In this document: piece by piece, positions 48,810 to 56,884 of the stretch
How positions within the stretch are numbered: position 1 is the first letter of the stretch
How the letters are laid out: the number at the start of each line of letters is the position of its first letter
Assembly: GCF_002886045.1 (NCBI RefSeq)
Contig: NZ_CP025791.1
Location: forward strand, 744,001-808,000
Source of the DNA: Flavivirga eckloniae
GTDB lineage: Bacteria; Bacteroidota; Bacteroidia; Flavobacteriales; Flavobacteriaceae
Length of the DNA stretch: 64,000 nt
Direction: 5' to 3'
Translations under genes and position numbers: made by a program
The notes under the pieces: model-generated
What the model saw: the letters and a program-made list of their open reading frames with translations, nothing else
The model's database searches: none
What the model was told of the DNA's origin: nothing

Positions 48810-48887
48810 AGCTTTTAAGTTTTTTTATACAAAACTATACGCTAATAAAAAAACAAACTAAAAATCACACTTGATCTATGTTAGGAA
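48665..48887 (-). repeat. Duplicated promoter and 5' coding segment (copy at the chimeric gene)
   Basis: This 223-base stretch aligns without gaps to 49640-49862, always 975 bases apart. It includes the first 48 codons and the upstream sequence with CACTTGATCTATGTTAGGAA. Identity is high but clearly below 100 percent, so the duplication is not recent. Confidence 0.85.
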
Positions 48888-48998
48888 TTCACCTTTTCAC
48901 CTCTATATTAACCATTTAAACAATGTACTTTAATATATCTTCTATTTTTTTTGCAAAAAAACTTATGCAGAATTCCTTAAACATTAAAATAAATTAAG

Positions 48999-49784
48999 CT
49001 ATTTATTCTTTTGTTTACTAACATCTCTAAACATGAGCATATCCAACACTTTATTTGAAGCCCCTAAATAATATCCTGTTTCGTGTTCATGGTTTTGAGG
49101 GTTTTTAAACGTGCCAAACAGCATATCTATAATAGGTAAATCGGTATAATTATACTTATGAATGCCTTTAGCATGATGCAATGTGTGACTTTCTGGTCGT
49201 TGAATTATATACCCTATCCACCTTGGCGTATGTATATTAGCATGTTGAAAGACTCCGAAAAAAGTCGTAGATAAAATAACCGCAGTAATAGCCTCTGGAG
49301 ATAATCCCATAATAACAGCAAAACTAATAGAGCCAACTAGCGATATACCAATCATATCATTGATACTAAAGATAAACGTACTAGGAACATCTAAACGTTC
49401 TGAGCTGTGATGAATTTGATGGGATGTTCTAAATAGAAAATTCGACTTGTGCATACTAATATGCCAACCATATTGTACAAGTTCGAATAAGAATACGCCC
49501 AAAATTGTTTGCGATGTTAAGCTTAAGTGGCTTAGATCGAATAATTGAAATCTGGCAAAAAAATCGTCCCACAATAGTGGAATGTATGTCGTTAATAATA
49601 AAAAGGCAATAAAGAAAAGTAATCCTCTTAGTTTCCAAAATTTTATTTTGGGTAATTCTCTGGCTGGAAATAAAGATTCCCAAATAAATAAGCCTCCAAA
49701 AATGGCATAAACGATTAGTGAAACAGGGTCGAGTAAAATTTCAATCGGAGATGGTAATTGAGCAATAATAGTTTGTAAATTCAT
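48999..49784 (-). CDS. Sterol desaturase/fatty-acid hydroxylase family membrane protein
   Basis: The ATG at 49784 gives 261 residues. An in-frame upstream ATG at 49844 would add 20 residues that do not belong to the shared N-terminus. Several membrane helices precede the di-iron His clusters HISMHKSNFLFRTSHQIHHSSE, NIHTP and HTLHHAKG, which together give the eight-His pattern. The family hydroxylates or desaturates fatty acids, sterols or ether lipids. Its substrate here is unknown. Its first 48 residues and promoter are the source (or sister) of the duplication at 48665-48887. Confidence 0.88.
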   Translation of the reverse strand: MNLQTIIAQLPSPIEILLDPVSLIVYAIFGGLFIWESLFPARELPKIKFWKLRGLLFFIAFLLLTTYIPLLWDDFFARFQLFDLSHLSLTSQTILGVFLFELVQYGWHISMHKSNFLFRTSHQIHHSSERLDVPSTFIFSINDMIGISLVGSISFAVIMGLSPEAITAVILSTTFFGVFQHANIHTPRWIGYIIQRPESHTLHHAKGIHKYNYTDLPIIDMLFGTFKNPQNHEHETGYYLGASNKVLDMLMFRDVSKQKNK

Positions 49785-49862
49785 AGCTTTAAAGGTTTTT
49801 TCACAAAAATATATCCTATCAAAAAAACTAATCCCAAATAACACTTGATCTATGTTAGGAAA
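49640..49862 (-). repeat. Duplicated promoter and 5' coding segment (copy at the desaturase-like gene)
   Basis: Partner of 48665-48887, ungapped at a constant offset of 975 bases. Here the coding part is continuous with the complete desaturase-like gene, so this is probably the original. Confidence 0.85.
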
Positions 49863-49981
49863 TTGATTTTAATAACATTAAATAATCATTAAAAAAAGTG
49901 ACTTATAAAATATATTCTATATTAGCAGTTGCTAACTTTTTCTAATCCCCATTAGAAAACCCAAATTAAAACCTACTTATT

Positions 49982-50830
49982 ATGAAATATTATACATTAT
50001 TATTTGTATTATTCATTGCACTTTCATGTTCAAAAAAAGAGGATGATACAATACCGCAAAATGACATTCCTTCTCAAAATGATGACAATCAAGATAATAC
50101 AGACGGAGATGGTCAAGACGACGATACACCTGGAGACGACCAAGACAATACAACTAGTCTTATAGATAATTTTGACGGTACTGGAGCATTAATTGATTAT
50201 ACTACCAATAATGCATCGGCTTTACCAAATGTATCGAGAGCATCTGGAAGATATCGTGCTGCTTTAACAGACAACACCGATAATAAAACATTACATTATA
50301 ATCAGGATCAAGGTCGATTAGATGCAAAACTAGTGACTTTTCCTTTTGAGTTTATAGCGCGAAATATTGGTATTGGTACCATTGCAGATTCTCAAATAGC
50401 CCCAACATCAGATAACAATCCGTATAATTTCTGTGGTGTTCAAGTGCATGTGGAAGATTTTAATTCTATAAACTCATCGCATGTGGTGGTTGGTCATAGA
50501 GGATCTACAGGTTTTACAATAGAAGGAAAAAACACTTTAAATGGAGATTCTTCGGTAAATGATATTGGTGAAAATACCGTTCCTGAAGGAAGAGCAGATA
50601 TCCGTATTGTTGGTAATAACGATAAAACACTTACGGTGTATTGGCAACGTCCAAACCTAACAGGTAATAGTTCATCTGATGATTGGACACTTTATAATGA
50701 TAACGGTCTCTTACCAGGAACTGCCCCTACTTATGGTGATAATGTTTATGTTGGCCTTATAACCTATGCTTTCTATAGTACTGGTGTTCCTTTTGTTGGT
50801 ACCTGTGACTCTATAGAAATTAAAAAGTAA
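49982..50830 (+). CDS. Hypothetical lipoprotein with acidic linker and LamG-like domain
   Basis: The 282-residue lipoprotein has a signal ending at ALSC. A 35-residue linker rich in Asp, Gln, Asn and Gly (DNTDGDGQDDDTPGDDQDN) follows. A beta-sandwich-like domain of about 220 residues starts at LIDNFDGTGALIDY, a pattern seen in LamG-like and concanavalin-type domains. No catalytic residues could be assigned. The end, PFVGTCDSIEIKK, is complete and lacks a T9SS domain. A 45-base fragment of this gene (50555-50599) is repeated at 51819-51863. Confidence 0.72.
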   Translation: MKYYTLLFVLFIALSCSKKEDDTIPQNDIPSQNDDNQDNTDGDGQDDDTPGDDQDNTTSLIDNFDGTGALIDYTTNNASALPNVSRASGRYRAALTDNTDNKTLHYNQDQGRLDAKLVTFPFEFIARNIGIGTIADSQIAPTSDNNPYNFCGVQVHVEDFNSINSSHVVVGHRGSTGFTIEGKNTLNGDSSVNDIGENTVPEGRADIRIVGNNDKTLTVYWQRPNLTGNSSSDDWTLYNDNGLLPGTAPTYGDNVYVGLITYAFYSTGVPFVGTCDSIEIKK

Positions 50831-50832
50831 AT

Positions 50833-50962
50833 GATCCTCGGGGCAAGCGCACGAGGCATTCAATTGAAAATATTCTTTATAAATTCCGAAGCTAGCTTCG
50901 AGGTATTAGACCTAAGATCCCGCAGGATACTGAAATGAGTTCAGCACAAGAAGCGGGATTAG
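50833..50962 (+). repeat. Composite dispersed repeat, copy B
   Basis: The modules CCTCGGGGCAAGCGCACGAGG, CATTCAATTG, GAGGTATTAGACCTAAGATCCCGC, CTGAAATGAGTTCAGCACAAG and GCGGGATTAG follow in the same order as at 44955-45060. An additional TCCGAAGCTAGCTTCG palindrome lies between modules. Confidence 0.65.
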
Positions 50963-50968
50963 TCTACG

Positions 50969-51535
50969 TTAAGAATTTAATTTCTTTCTAATTCTGCTTA
51001 AACTTTCAGGGTGAATCCCTAAGTATTTAGCTATTTTATTAACCGGAATATTAGATATATAATCGGGTTTGCCCTTAAACATTTCAACATAGCGCTCTTC
51101 AGCTGTTTTTGCTAAAAGTGACTTTTCCCTATCTGACTTTCTTATATAACCATGTTCAGTCATAATTCTTCCAAACTTATTTAAATCTAACGAATGCTCG
51201 TAAGCCTGTAGCATGTCTTCGCGTTTAATAATTTCTACTTCGCAATCCATTAATGCCACAACTCGTACATCTCCGGGTTTTTGATTCAGAAAAGAAGTAT
51301 AACAACAAAAAAAATCATTTTCAAAAAAGAAGTCGATTACTTTTTCAGACATATAGCTTTTTATAGCAATTTCAGCTATACCTTTGTTCATAAAATACAA
51401 AGAGTCTTCTACCTCTCCGTAATCGGTAAAGATCTTTCCTTTTTTAAAAAAACCTTTTTTTAAAGGAAAAAGGAAATCTTCATATGATGGCTTAGGAATA
51501 TTCAAAACGGTACTATAAAATTCTAGAAAAGTCAT
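50969..51535 (-). CDS. Crp/Fnr-family transcriptional regulator, copy 1
   Basis: The 188-residue protein has an N-terminal cyclic-nucleotide-binding-like barrel (about 20-120; GEVEDSLYFMNKGIAEIAI) and a C-terminal winged helix (VNKIAKYLGIHPESLSRIRKKL). There is no visible Fe-S Cys set like that of Fnr, and the effector is unknown. It is nearly identical to the next gene (51874-52440), the two being a tandem duplication at a constant 905-base offset. Conserved substitutions such as SYEDFLFPLKK versus TYEDFFFPVKK show that the copies are slowly diverging. Promoter sequence upstream is duplicated for about 20 bases. Confidence 0.9.
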   Translation of the reverse strand: MTFLEFYSTVLNIPKPSYEDFLFPLKKGFFKKGKIFTDYGEVEDSLYFMNKGIAEIAIKSYMSEKVIDFFFENDFFCCYTSFLNQKPGDVRVVALMDCEVEIIKREDMLQAYEHSLDLNKFGRIMTEHGYIRKSDREKSLLAKTAEERYVEMFKGKPDYISNIPVNKIAKYLGIHPESLSRIRKKLNS

Positions 51536-51873
51536 GAGGTAAAATGGGTTAATTAAGCATCAATAATTCAACTCGATATAAAACACCTATCCTATTCCTA
51601 GTTAGTTATACTGAGTATTTGAATTTATATGAGTCAACAGCATGAAGGTTTTGATGATGCTCATTTAGGTTTTGCATTTTTTATACAAAAGACCGAATAT
51701 GACTTAATAGATTAGTGTGATTTACACCTCTTTATTACCGAACTGGACAAATTGGAGGTTAAGGCGGACATTAATGCTTCCACGATTTGCAAAAATCTGT
51801 AACCTTGGATTTGGGTAGGTAAATAATATTGGTAGAAATACCGTTCCTGAGGAAAGAGCTGATTTAGCCTACG
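51536..51873. other. Intergenic remnant of the tandem duplication
   Basis: Between the two regulator genes, 51819-51863 matches 45 bases of the upstream lipoprotein gene (50555-50599; 39 of 45 identical by eye). The rest is AT-rich and shows no clear similarity. It records the decay of a second lipoprotein copy. Confidence 0.6.
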
Positions 51874-52440
51874 TTAAGAATTTAATTTCTTTCTAATTCT
51901 ACTTAAGCTTTCTGGGTGAATCCCTAAATATTTAGCTATTTTATTAACTGGGATGTTAGATATGTAATCGGGTTTGCCCTTAAACATTTCAACATAACGC
52001 TCTTCGGCTGTTTTTGTTAAAAGGGCTTTTTCTCTATTGGATTTTCTTATATAACCATGTTCTGTCATAATTCTCCCAAACTTATTTAAATCTAACGAAT
52101 GTTCATAAGCTTGAGCCAGATCTTCATGCTTAATAATTTCTACTTCGCAATCCATTAATGCCGAAACCCGCACATCTCCGGGTTTTTGATTCAGAAAAGA
52201 AGTAAAGCAACAAAAAAATTCTTTTTCAAAAAAGAAGTCGATTACTTTTTCAGACATGTAACTTTTTATGACAATTTCTGCTATACCTCTGTTCATAAAA
52301 TACAAAGAGTCTTCCACCTCTCCGTAATCGGTAAAGACCGCTCCTTTTTTAAAAAAAACTTTTTTTACAGGAAAAAAGAAATCCTCATAGGTTGGTATCG
52401 GAATATTTAAAACGGTACTATAAAATTCTAGAAAAGTCAT
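51874..52440 (-). CDS. Crp/Fnr-family transcriptional regulator, copy 2
   Basis: The same length (188 residues) and domain layout as the gene at 50969-51535. The helix-turn-helix (VNKIAKYLGIHPESLSRIRKKL) is identical, so the two probably bind the same DNA sequence. The ligand-binding barrel differs more, for instance RGIAEIVI versus KGIAEIAI and KNLLTKTAEERY-like changes, allowing a different signal. Both begin with MTFLEFYSTVLNIP. The pair lies next to a lipoprotein gene that may be a target. Confidence 0.9.
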   Translation of the reverse strand: MTFLEFYSTVLNIPIPTYEDFFFPVKKVFFKKGAVFTDYGEVEDSLYFMNRGIAEIVIKSYMSEKVIDFFFEKEFFCCFTSFLNQKPGDVRVSALMDCEVEIIKHEDLAQAYEHSLDLNKFGRIMTEHGYIRKSNREKALLTKTAEERYVEMFKGKPDYISNIPVNKIAKYLGIHPESLSRIRKKLNS

Positions 52441-52567
52441 GAGGTAAAATGGGTTAATTAATATTAATGAATTTCTTCAATAAAACTATAACAACTCAAG
52501 TTTACAAACTCCTTATAATTTTTTAAAGCAATCTGTGTTTATATATAATTAATTTACGCCACAGGTG

Positions 52568-52834
52568 TTAAGTATATTTACCCAATAGTATTAACCCTTC
52601 TGCAAATTCCTTTATAGACATTAAATCTGTATTCGCATAGTATTGCTTTTCCAACGATTCTTTTAGGGATTCAATACTCAAGTGCTTCTCGTGTCTTGAA
52701 CGCCAATATTTATTTAGCTCATTAATAGAAAATGGTTCTTTACCAGACAACAGCGCTGCTTTTTTAGCTTCTGCCAATTCTTCTTTACGCTTTAACAATA
52801 GTTCTTCCAGTAAATCATTACTTTTTTTGGTCAT
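52568..52834 (-). CDS. Conserved small hypothetical protein
   Basis: This is an 88-residue charged, helical, cytoplasmic protein with an N-terminal coiled coil (LLEELLLKRKEELAEAKKAALL) and a SINELNKYWRSRHEKHLSIESL segment. No known domain was recognised. It lies between the regulator pair and the ferredoxin gene. The terminator of the ferredoxin gene falls between them, so it probably has its own promoter. Confidence 0.65.
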   Translation of the reverse strand: MTKKSNDLLEELLLKRKEELAEAKKAALLSGKEPFSINELNKYWRSRHEKHLSIESLKESLEKQYYANTDLMSIKEFAEGLILLGKYT

Positions 52835-52876
52835 TATCTATATCTATAATTTCGTTGAATCAGTATTTTTAAAAAT

Positions 52877-52910
52877 AAAAAATCCCAGACTAAAAGCCTA
52901 GGATTTTTAA
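52877..52910 (-). terminator. Terminator after the ferredoxin gene
   Basis: AAAAAATCC (52877-52885) pairs with GGATTTTT (52901-52908). On the minus strand the stem is followed by T-rich DNA. It lies 33 bases past the ferredoxin stop. Confidence 0.6.
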
Positions 52911-52942
52911 TATTTTCATATCGATTATATATACGATGTCGA

Positions 52943-53296
52943 TTAACCGTCAGGATGCATAAAACGTTGTTTAGCCAATAACTCGTCTTCTGTCTCTACA
53001 ACGTCTTCATCCGGCACACAACAATCTACTGGACAAACAGCCGCACATTGTGGCTCATCATGAAACCCTTTACATTCCGTACACTTATCTGGAACAATGT
53101 AATAAACCTCATCACTTATAGGCTCTTGAGCCTCGTCTGCATCAACTTCGTTACCATTTGTTAATACAACAGCACCCTCTAAACTGGTACCGTCTTTGTA
53201 TCGCCAATCGTCGGCGCCTTCATATATTGCTGTATTTGGGCACTCTGGTTCGCAAGCGCCACAATTTATACATTCGTCTGTTATAATAATTGCCAT
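52943..53296 (-). CDS. 2[4Fe-4S] ferredoxin
   Basis: The 117-residue protein carries two 4Fe-4S binding sites. The first is [19 protein letters not shown]; the second is [22 protein letters not shown], with a widened spacing between its first Cys pairs. An insertion of about 40 residues between the sites and a C-terminal MHPDG are typical of the Bacteroidota dicluster ferredoxin. It serves as a soluble electron carrier. It is transcribed away from the acyl-CoA reductase gene; the short divergent gap (76 bases) must hold both promoters. Confidence 0.93.
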   Translation of the reverse strand: MAIIITDECINCGACEPECPNTAIYEGADDWRYKDGTSLEGAVVLTNGNEVDADEAQEPISDEVYYIVPDKCTECKGFHDEPQCAAVCPVDCCVPDEDVVETEDELLAKQRFMHPDG

Positions 53297-53372
53297 ACCT
53301 TATTTTCTCTTGAGATTGCTTAAATTTGCAGACACAAAAATAGCGCCAAAACCATTCATAACCAAATACAGA

Positions 53373-54431
53373 ATGAAATTACAAGAAAGAATTAACGCTT
53401 TTGTAAAATTAGGAGAATTTTTAAGTCAATTTTCTAACGAAGTTATTGTAAAAAAAGATAATGTTGAACACAACGATACTTTTTTTGATGGTTTTAAACA
53501 CCAACTAAAATTAACCGAAGAGCATAACGGCTGGTTTACACAGGAAAACATTAGGTTTTCACTCCAAGGTTGGGCAGAATCTTTAACGCCAGATAATCTA
53601 AACACTTGGTTAAAGCCATATCAAATTAACACTGTAGAACCTAAACAGGTTGCCATTATTATGGCCGGTAACATTCCTTTGGTAGGGTTTCATGATTTTT
53701 TATCGGTACTTATTTCCGGGCATCATGTTTTAGTAAAACAATCATCAAACGACAAGCACCTGCTCCCCTATCTGGCTAAGTATTTAGAATTTGTTGAACC
53801 GGAATTTAAAGGAACTATAACGTTTACTGAGGACAAAATAGAAGGGTTTGATGCGGTAATTGCAACGGGAAGCAATAATACTGCACGTTATTTTGAGCAT
53901 TACTTTAAAAACAAACCATCCATTATAAGAAACAATAGAAACTCTGTAGCAGTACTTACTGGTAATGAGTCCAAAGAAGAACTAAAAGCGCTTTCTGAAG
54001 ATATTTTTAGATACTACGGATTAGGGTGCAGAAACGTATCTAAACTATTTCTTCCAAAAAACTACAATTTTGACGCGTTTTTTGAAGCCATGTACCATTG
54101 GCATCCCATTATTGATAAAGCAAAATACGCCAACAATTACGATTATAACAAAGCGGTATATTTAATGAGTGAATTTGACATGTTGGAAAATGGCTTTTTA
54201 ATGATAAAAGAAGATAAAAGTTATGCCTCGCCTATCGCTACAGTGTTTTATGAATTTTATGATTCTACCGAGCAGTTGAAAGAAAAATTAGACCGTGAAA
54301 AACAGCAAATTCAATGTGTTGTTTCTAACGGATTTATTGAAAATGAAATCGCATTTGGTGCCACACAAAAACCACTTCTTTGGGATTATGCGGATAGTGT
54401 TGATTCTGTTGAATTTTTGTTAGCAATTTGA
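53373..54431 (+). CDS. Acyl-CoA reductase-like protein (LuxC-related)
   Basis: Starting at ATG 53373 the protein is 352 residues. The longer frame opening at 53196 runs across the divergent ferredoxin gene and is rejected. The aldehyde-dehydrogenase-like fold shows ATGSNNTARYFEHYFKNKPSIIRNNRNSVAVLTG, and the likely catalytic Cys is in YYGLGCRNVSKLFLP. LuxC-type enzymes reduce acyl-CoA to aldehyde; this group is conserved in Flavobacteriaceae next to ferredoxin, serC and serA, but the substrate is not known. Confidence 0.85.
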   Translation: MKLQERINAFVKLGEFLSQFSNEVIVKKDNVEHNDTFFDGFKHQLKLTEEHNGWFTQENIRFSLQGWAESLTPDNLNTWLKPYQINTVEPKQVAIIMAGNIPLVGFHDFLSVLISGHHVLVKQSSNDKHLLPYLAKYLEFVEPEFKGTITFTEDKIEGFDAVIATGSNNTARYFEHYFKNKPSIIRNNRNSVAVLTGNESKEELKALSEDIFRYYGLGCRNVSKLFLPKNYNFDAFFEAMYHWHPIIDKAKYANNYDYNKAVYLMSEFDMLENGFLMIKEDKSYASPIATVFYEFYDSTEQLKEKLDREKQQIQCVVSNGFIENEIAFGATQKPLLWDYADSVDSVEFLLAI

Positions 54432-54576
54432 TTAAAAAATTATTAATTTTTTAGCATTAAATCCCCAATTAATTAGGAACTTTGCAACTTAATTTTCATC
54501 TCATCCCCATTCTTTCATAAGAGGAAGCGGGTTGAAACAAAAACAAAATATTAACTAAAAATTCGCCCATAAAATT

Positions 54577-54595
54577 CCCTTTTCTATGAAGAGGG
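54577..54595 (+). promoter_or_regulatory. Hairpin in the serC leader
   Basis: CCCTTTTC (54577-54584) pairs with GAAGAGGG (54588-54595) around TAT, with one G-T pair. It ends 14 bases before the serC ATG and includes the upstream ATG that extends the frame, so it could hide the ribosome-binding region. Confidence 0.4.
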
Positions 54596-54609
54596 TCAGG
54601 GATAGAAAA

Positions 54610-55674
54610 ATGAAGAAACATAATTTTAGCGCAGGTCCATGTATTTTACCTCCAGAAGTATTACTTAAAGCTTCTCAAGCAGTTGTAGATTTAGATAACA
54701 GTGGCTTATCTTTAATTGAAATTTCGCATAGAAGTAAAGCTTTTGTCGATATTATGGAAAAAGCCAGAGCATTGGCTTTAGAATTGCTTGGCCTAGAAGG
54801 CAAGGGCTACAAAGCTTTGTTTTTACAAGGTGGTGCCAGTACCCAATTTTTAATGGTTGCTTTAAATCTTTTAGAAAAAAGAGCAGGATATTTAAACTCT
54901 GGTACTTGGGCTGCTAAATCCATTAAAGAAGCTAAAATTTATGACGACATCTACGAAGTAGCTTCTTCGAAAGATGCTAACTATAATTACATTCCTAAAG
55001 GTTACGATATTCCTTCAGATTACGATTATTTTCACTGTACATCAAACAATACGATTTTCGGAACTCAAATGAAGGCATTCCCTAAATGCGACATTCCGCT
55101 AATATGTGATATGAGTAGTGATATTTTTTCTCGTACACTTGATTTTTCTCAATTCGATTTAATTTACGCAGGTGCTCAAAAAAATATGGGACCAGCTGGA
55201 ACAACGCTTGTAGTAATTAAAGAAGATGTTCTTGGAAAAGTATCTCGTAAAATTCCATCAATGATGGATTACAAGGTACACCTAAGCAAAGGCAGTATGT
55301 TTAATACACCTCCTGTATTTGCTGTTTACACATCTATGTTAACTTTAGAATGGTTAAAAAACCTTGGAGGTATTGCTGCCATTGAAAAAGAAAACGAAAA
55401 GAAAGCACGCTTAATGTATTCTGAAATCGATCTAAATCCATTATTCAAAGGATTCGCAACTAAAGAAGATCGTTCTGAGATGAATGCGACGTTTACTTTA
55501 GAAAACGAAAACTTAAAAGAAACTTTCGAAACAATGCTTAAAGAAGCCGGAATTAATGGTTTAAATGGTCATAGAAGTGTTGGTGGATACAGAGCTTCAA
55601 TGTACAATGCTTTACCCCTAGACAGCGTAAAAGTATTGGTTGAAGTTATGAGTGAATTAGAAAGTAAAGCTTAA
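54610..55674 (+). CDS. serC: Phosphoserine aminotransferase
   Basis: SerC converts 3-phosphohydroxypyruvate and glutamate to phosphoserine, the second step of serine synthesis, and also serves vitamin B6 synthesis in some bacteria. From ATG 54610 the protein is 354 residues and starts MKKHNFSAGPCILP, the family's typical opening. The PLP lysine lies in YAGAQKNMGPAGTTLVV (LIYAGAQKN). Other motifs are SLIEISHRSKAF and LFLQGGASTQFLMVALNL. An upstream in-frame ATG at 54586 lies in the leader hairpin. It is followed by serA after 137 bases. Confidence 0.96.
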   Translation: MKKHNFSAGPCILPPEVLLKASQAVVDLDNSGLSLIEISHRSKAFVDIMEKARALALELLGLEGKGYKALFLQGGASTQFLMVALNLLEKRAGYLNSGTWAAKSIKEAKIYDDIYEVASSKDANYNYIPKGYDIPSDYDYFHCTSNNTIFGTQMKAFPKCDIPLICDMSSDIFSRTLDFSQFDLIYAGAQKNMGPAGTTLVVIKEDVLGKVSRKIPSMMDYKVHLSKGSMFNTPPVFAVYTSMLTLEWLKNLGGIAAIEKENEKKARLMYSEIDLNPLFKGFATKEDRSEMNATFTLENENLKETFETMLKEAGINGLNGHRSVGGYRASMYNALPLDSVKVLVEVMSELESKA

Positions 55675-55676
55675 AA

Positions 55677-55811
55677 CAGTTTGCAGTAGGCAGTATGCAA
55701 TGCTTGCTCAAACTATTAAAAAATAAAACGTAAATCAAACTAAATAAAAAGTATAAAGCTAGGAGTTCTTTCAACTTTAAACTTTAAACTTTTTAACTTT
55801 AAACTTAAAGC
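55677..55811 (+). repeat. Heptamer arrays between serC and serA
   Basis: CAGTTTG, CAGTAGG, CAGTATG and CAATGCT follow with period 7 from 55677 to 55704. TTTCAAC, TTTAAAC, TTTAAAC, TTTTTAAC, TTTAAAC and TTAAAGC run from 55769 to 55811 and touch the serA ATG. The same two unit types occur in the ychF intergenic region. Confidence 0.7.
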
Positions 55812-56762
55812 ATGAAAGTATTAGCAAACGACGGTATTTCACAAAGTGGAATTGATGCCTTGGAAAAAGGTGGTTTTGAAGTCATCACAACTACAGTAGC
55901 TCAAGAGCAATTAATTAACTACATAAACGAAAAAGACATCACTGTTTTATTAGTTCGTAGTGCAACTACAGTACGTAAAGACTTAATTGACGCTTGTCCA
56001 AACTTAAAAATTATCGGACGAGGTGGTGTTGGTATGGATAATATCGATGTTGAATACGCCAAAGAAAAAGGGCTAAGTGTTATTAACACCCCTGCTGCAT
56101 CTTCTCATTCGGTTGCAGAATTAGTATTCGGGCACTTATTCGGATTGGCTCGTTTTTTACATAATTCAAACAGAGAAATGCCTTTAGAAGGAGATTCCAA
56201 CTTTAAAGGTTTAAAGAAAGCTTATGCCAAAGGAACAGAACTAAAAGGAAAAACGTTAGGTGTTTTAGGATTTGGCCGTATTGGTCAAGCTACTGCAAAA
56301 GTAGCTATTGGAGCCGGTATGAAAGTTGTTGCTTTCGATCCTTTTATGGACGAAGCAAATTTAGAATTAGACTTTTTTGATGGACAAAAATTAAACTTCA
56401 ATATTAAAACTATTTCTAAAGAAGATGTTTTAAAACAAGCCGATTTTTTAACATTACACGTTCCTGCACAAGAGGGCTATGTTATTGGCAAACCTGAATT
56501 AGAAATCATGAAAGAAGGAGCCATTCTTGTTAATGCTGCTCGTGGTGGTGTTGTAGACGAAGTTGCTCTAGTTGAAGCGATCTCTAGCGGAAAAATTGCA
56601 AGAGCTGCTCTAGATGTTTTTGAAAAAGAACCAAAGCCAGAAATTCAATTATTAATGAATCCTGCGTTGTCGTTAACACCGCATACAGGTGCTGCAACAA
56701 ACGAAGCTCAAGATAGAATTGGTACAGAATTGGCCGAACAAATCATGAGTATCTTAAAATAA
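55812..56762 (+). CDS. serA: D-3-phosphoglycerate dehydrogenase
   Basis: SerA makes 3-phosphohydroxypyruvate from 3-phosphoglycerate, the first step of serine synthesis. The 316-residue protein is the short form without an ACT regulatory domain, so serine feedback inhibition through that domain is not expected. Motifs are GRGGVGMDNIDVEYAKEKG, LGFGRIGQATAKVA (the NAD-binding GxGxxG), VNAARGGVVDE and the catalytic His in TPHTGAATNEAQ. The 5' leader is a heptamer array. A terminator follows the gene. Confidence 0.95.
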   Translation: MKVLANDGISQSGIDALEKGGFEVITTTVAQEQLINYINEKDITVLLVRSATTVRKDLIDACPNLKIIGRGGVGMDNIDVEYAKEKGLSVINTPAASSHSVAELVFGHLFGLARFLHNSNREMPLEGDSNFKGLKKAYAKGTELKGKTLGVLGFGRIGQATAKVAIGAGMKVVAFDPFMDEANLELDFFDGQKLNFNIKTISKEDVLKQADFLTLHVPAQEGYVIGKPELEIMKEGAILVNAARGGVVDEVALVEAISSGKIARAALDVFEKEPKPEIQLLMNPALSLTPHTGAATNEAQDRIGTELAEQIMSILK

Positions 56763-56801
56763 TAATACTATTAGGTACATGTGACCTAAATGATATAATT
56801 G

Positions 56802-56831
56802 AGTCCTAACTATAATGTTAGGACTTTTTTT
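56802..56831 (+). terminator. Terminator after serA
   Basis: AGTCCTAAC (56802-56810) pairs with GTTAGGACT (56817-56825) around a six-base loop and is followed by seven T residues. It is a textbook Rho-independent signal. Confidence 0.85.
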
Positions 56832-56884
56832 GTACATTGAACAATCAATTTTCTAACCAATTTTCAATTAAACAATCAGATATT

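Noticed and set aside
49785-49844. A 20-residue upstream extension of the desaturase-like protein
   Set aside because: The duplicated copy begins at the internal ATG (49784), and the extension is not hydrophobic or conserved in the copy.
53196-53372. N-terminal extension of the acyl-CoA reductase
   Set aside because: It would run antisense through the start of the ferredoxin gene; the ATG at 53373 gives the normal family opening.
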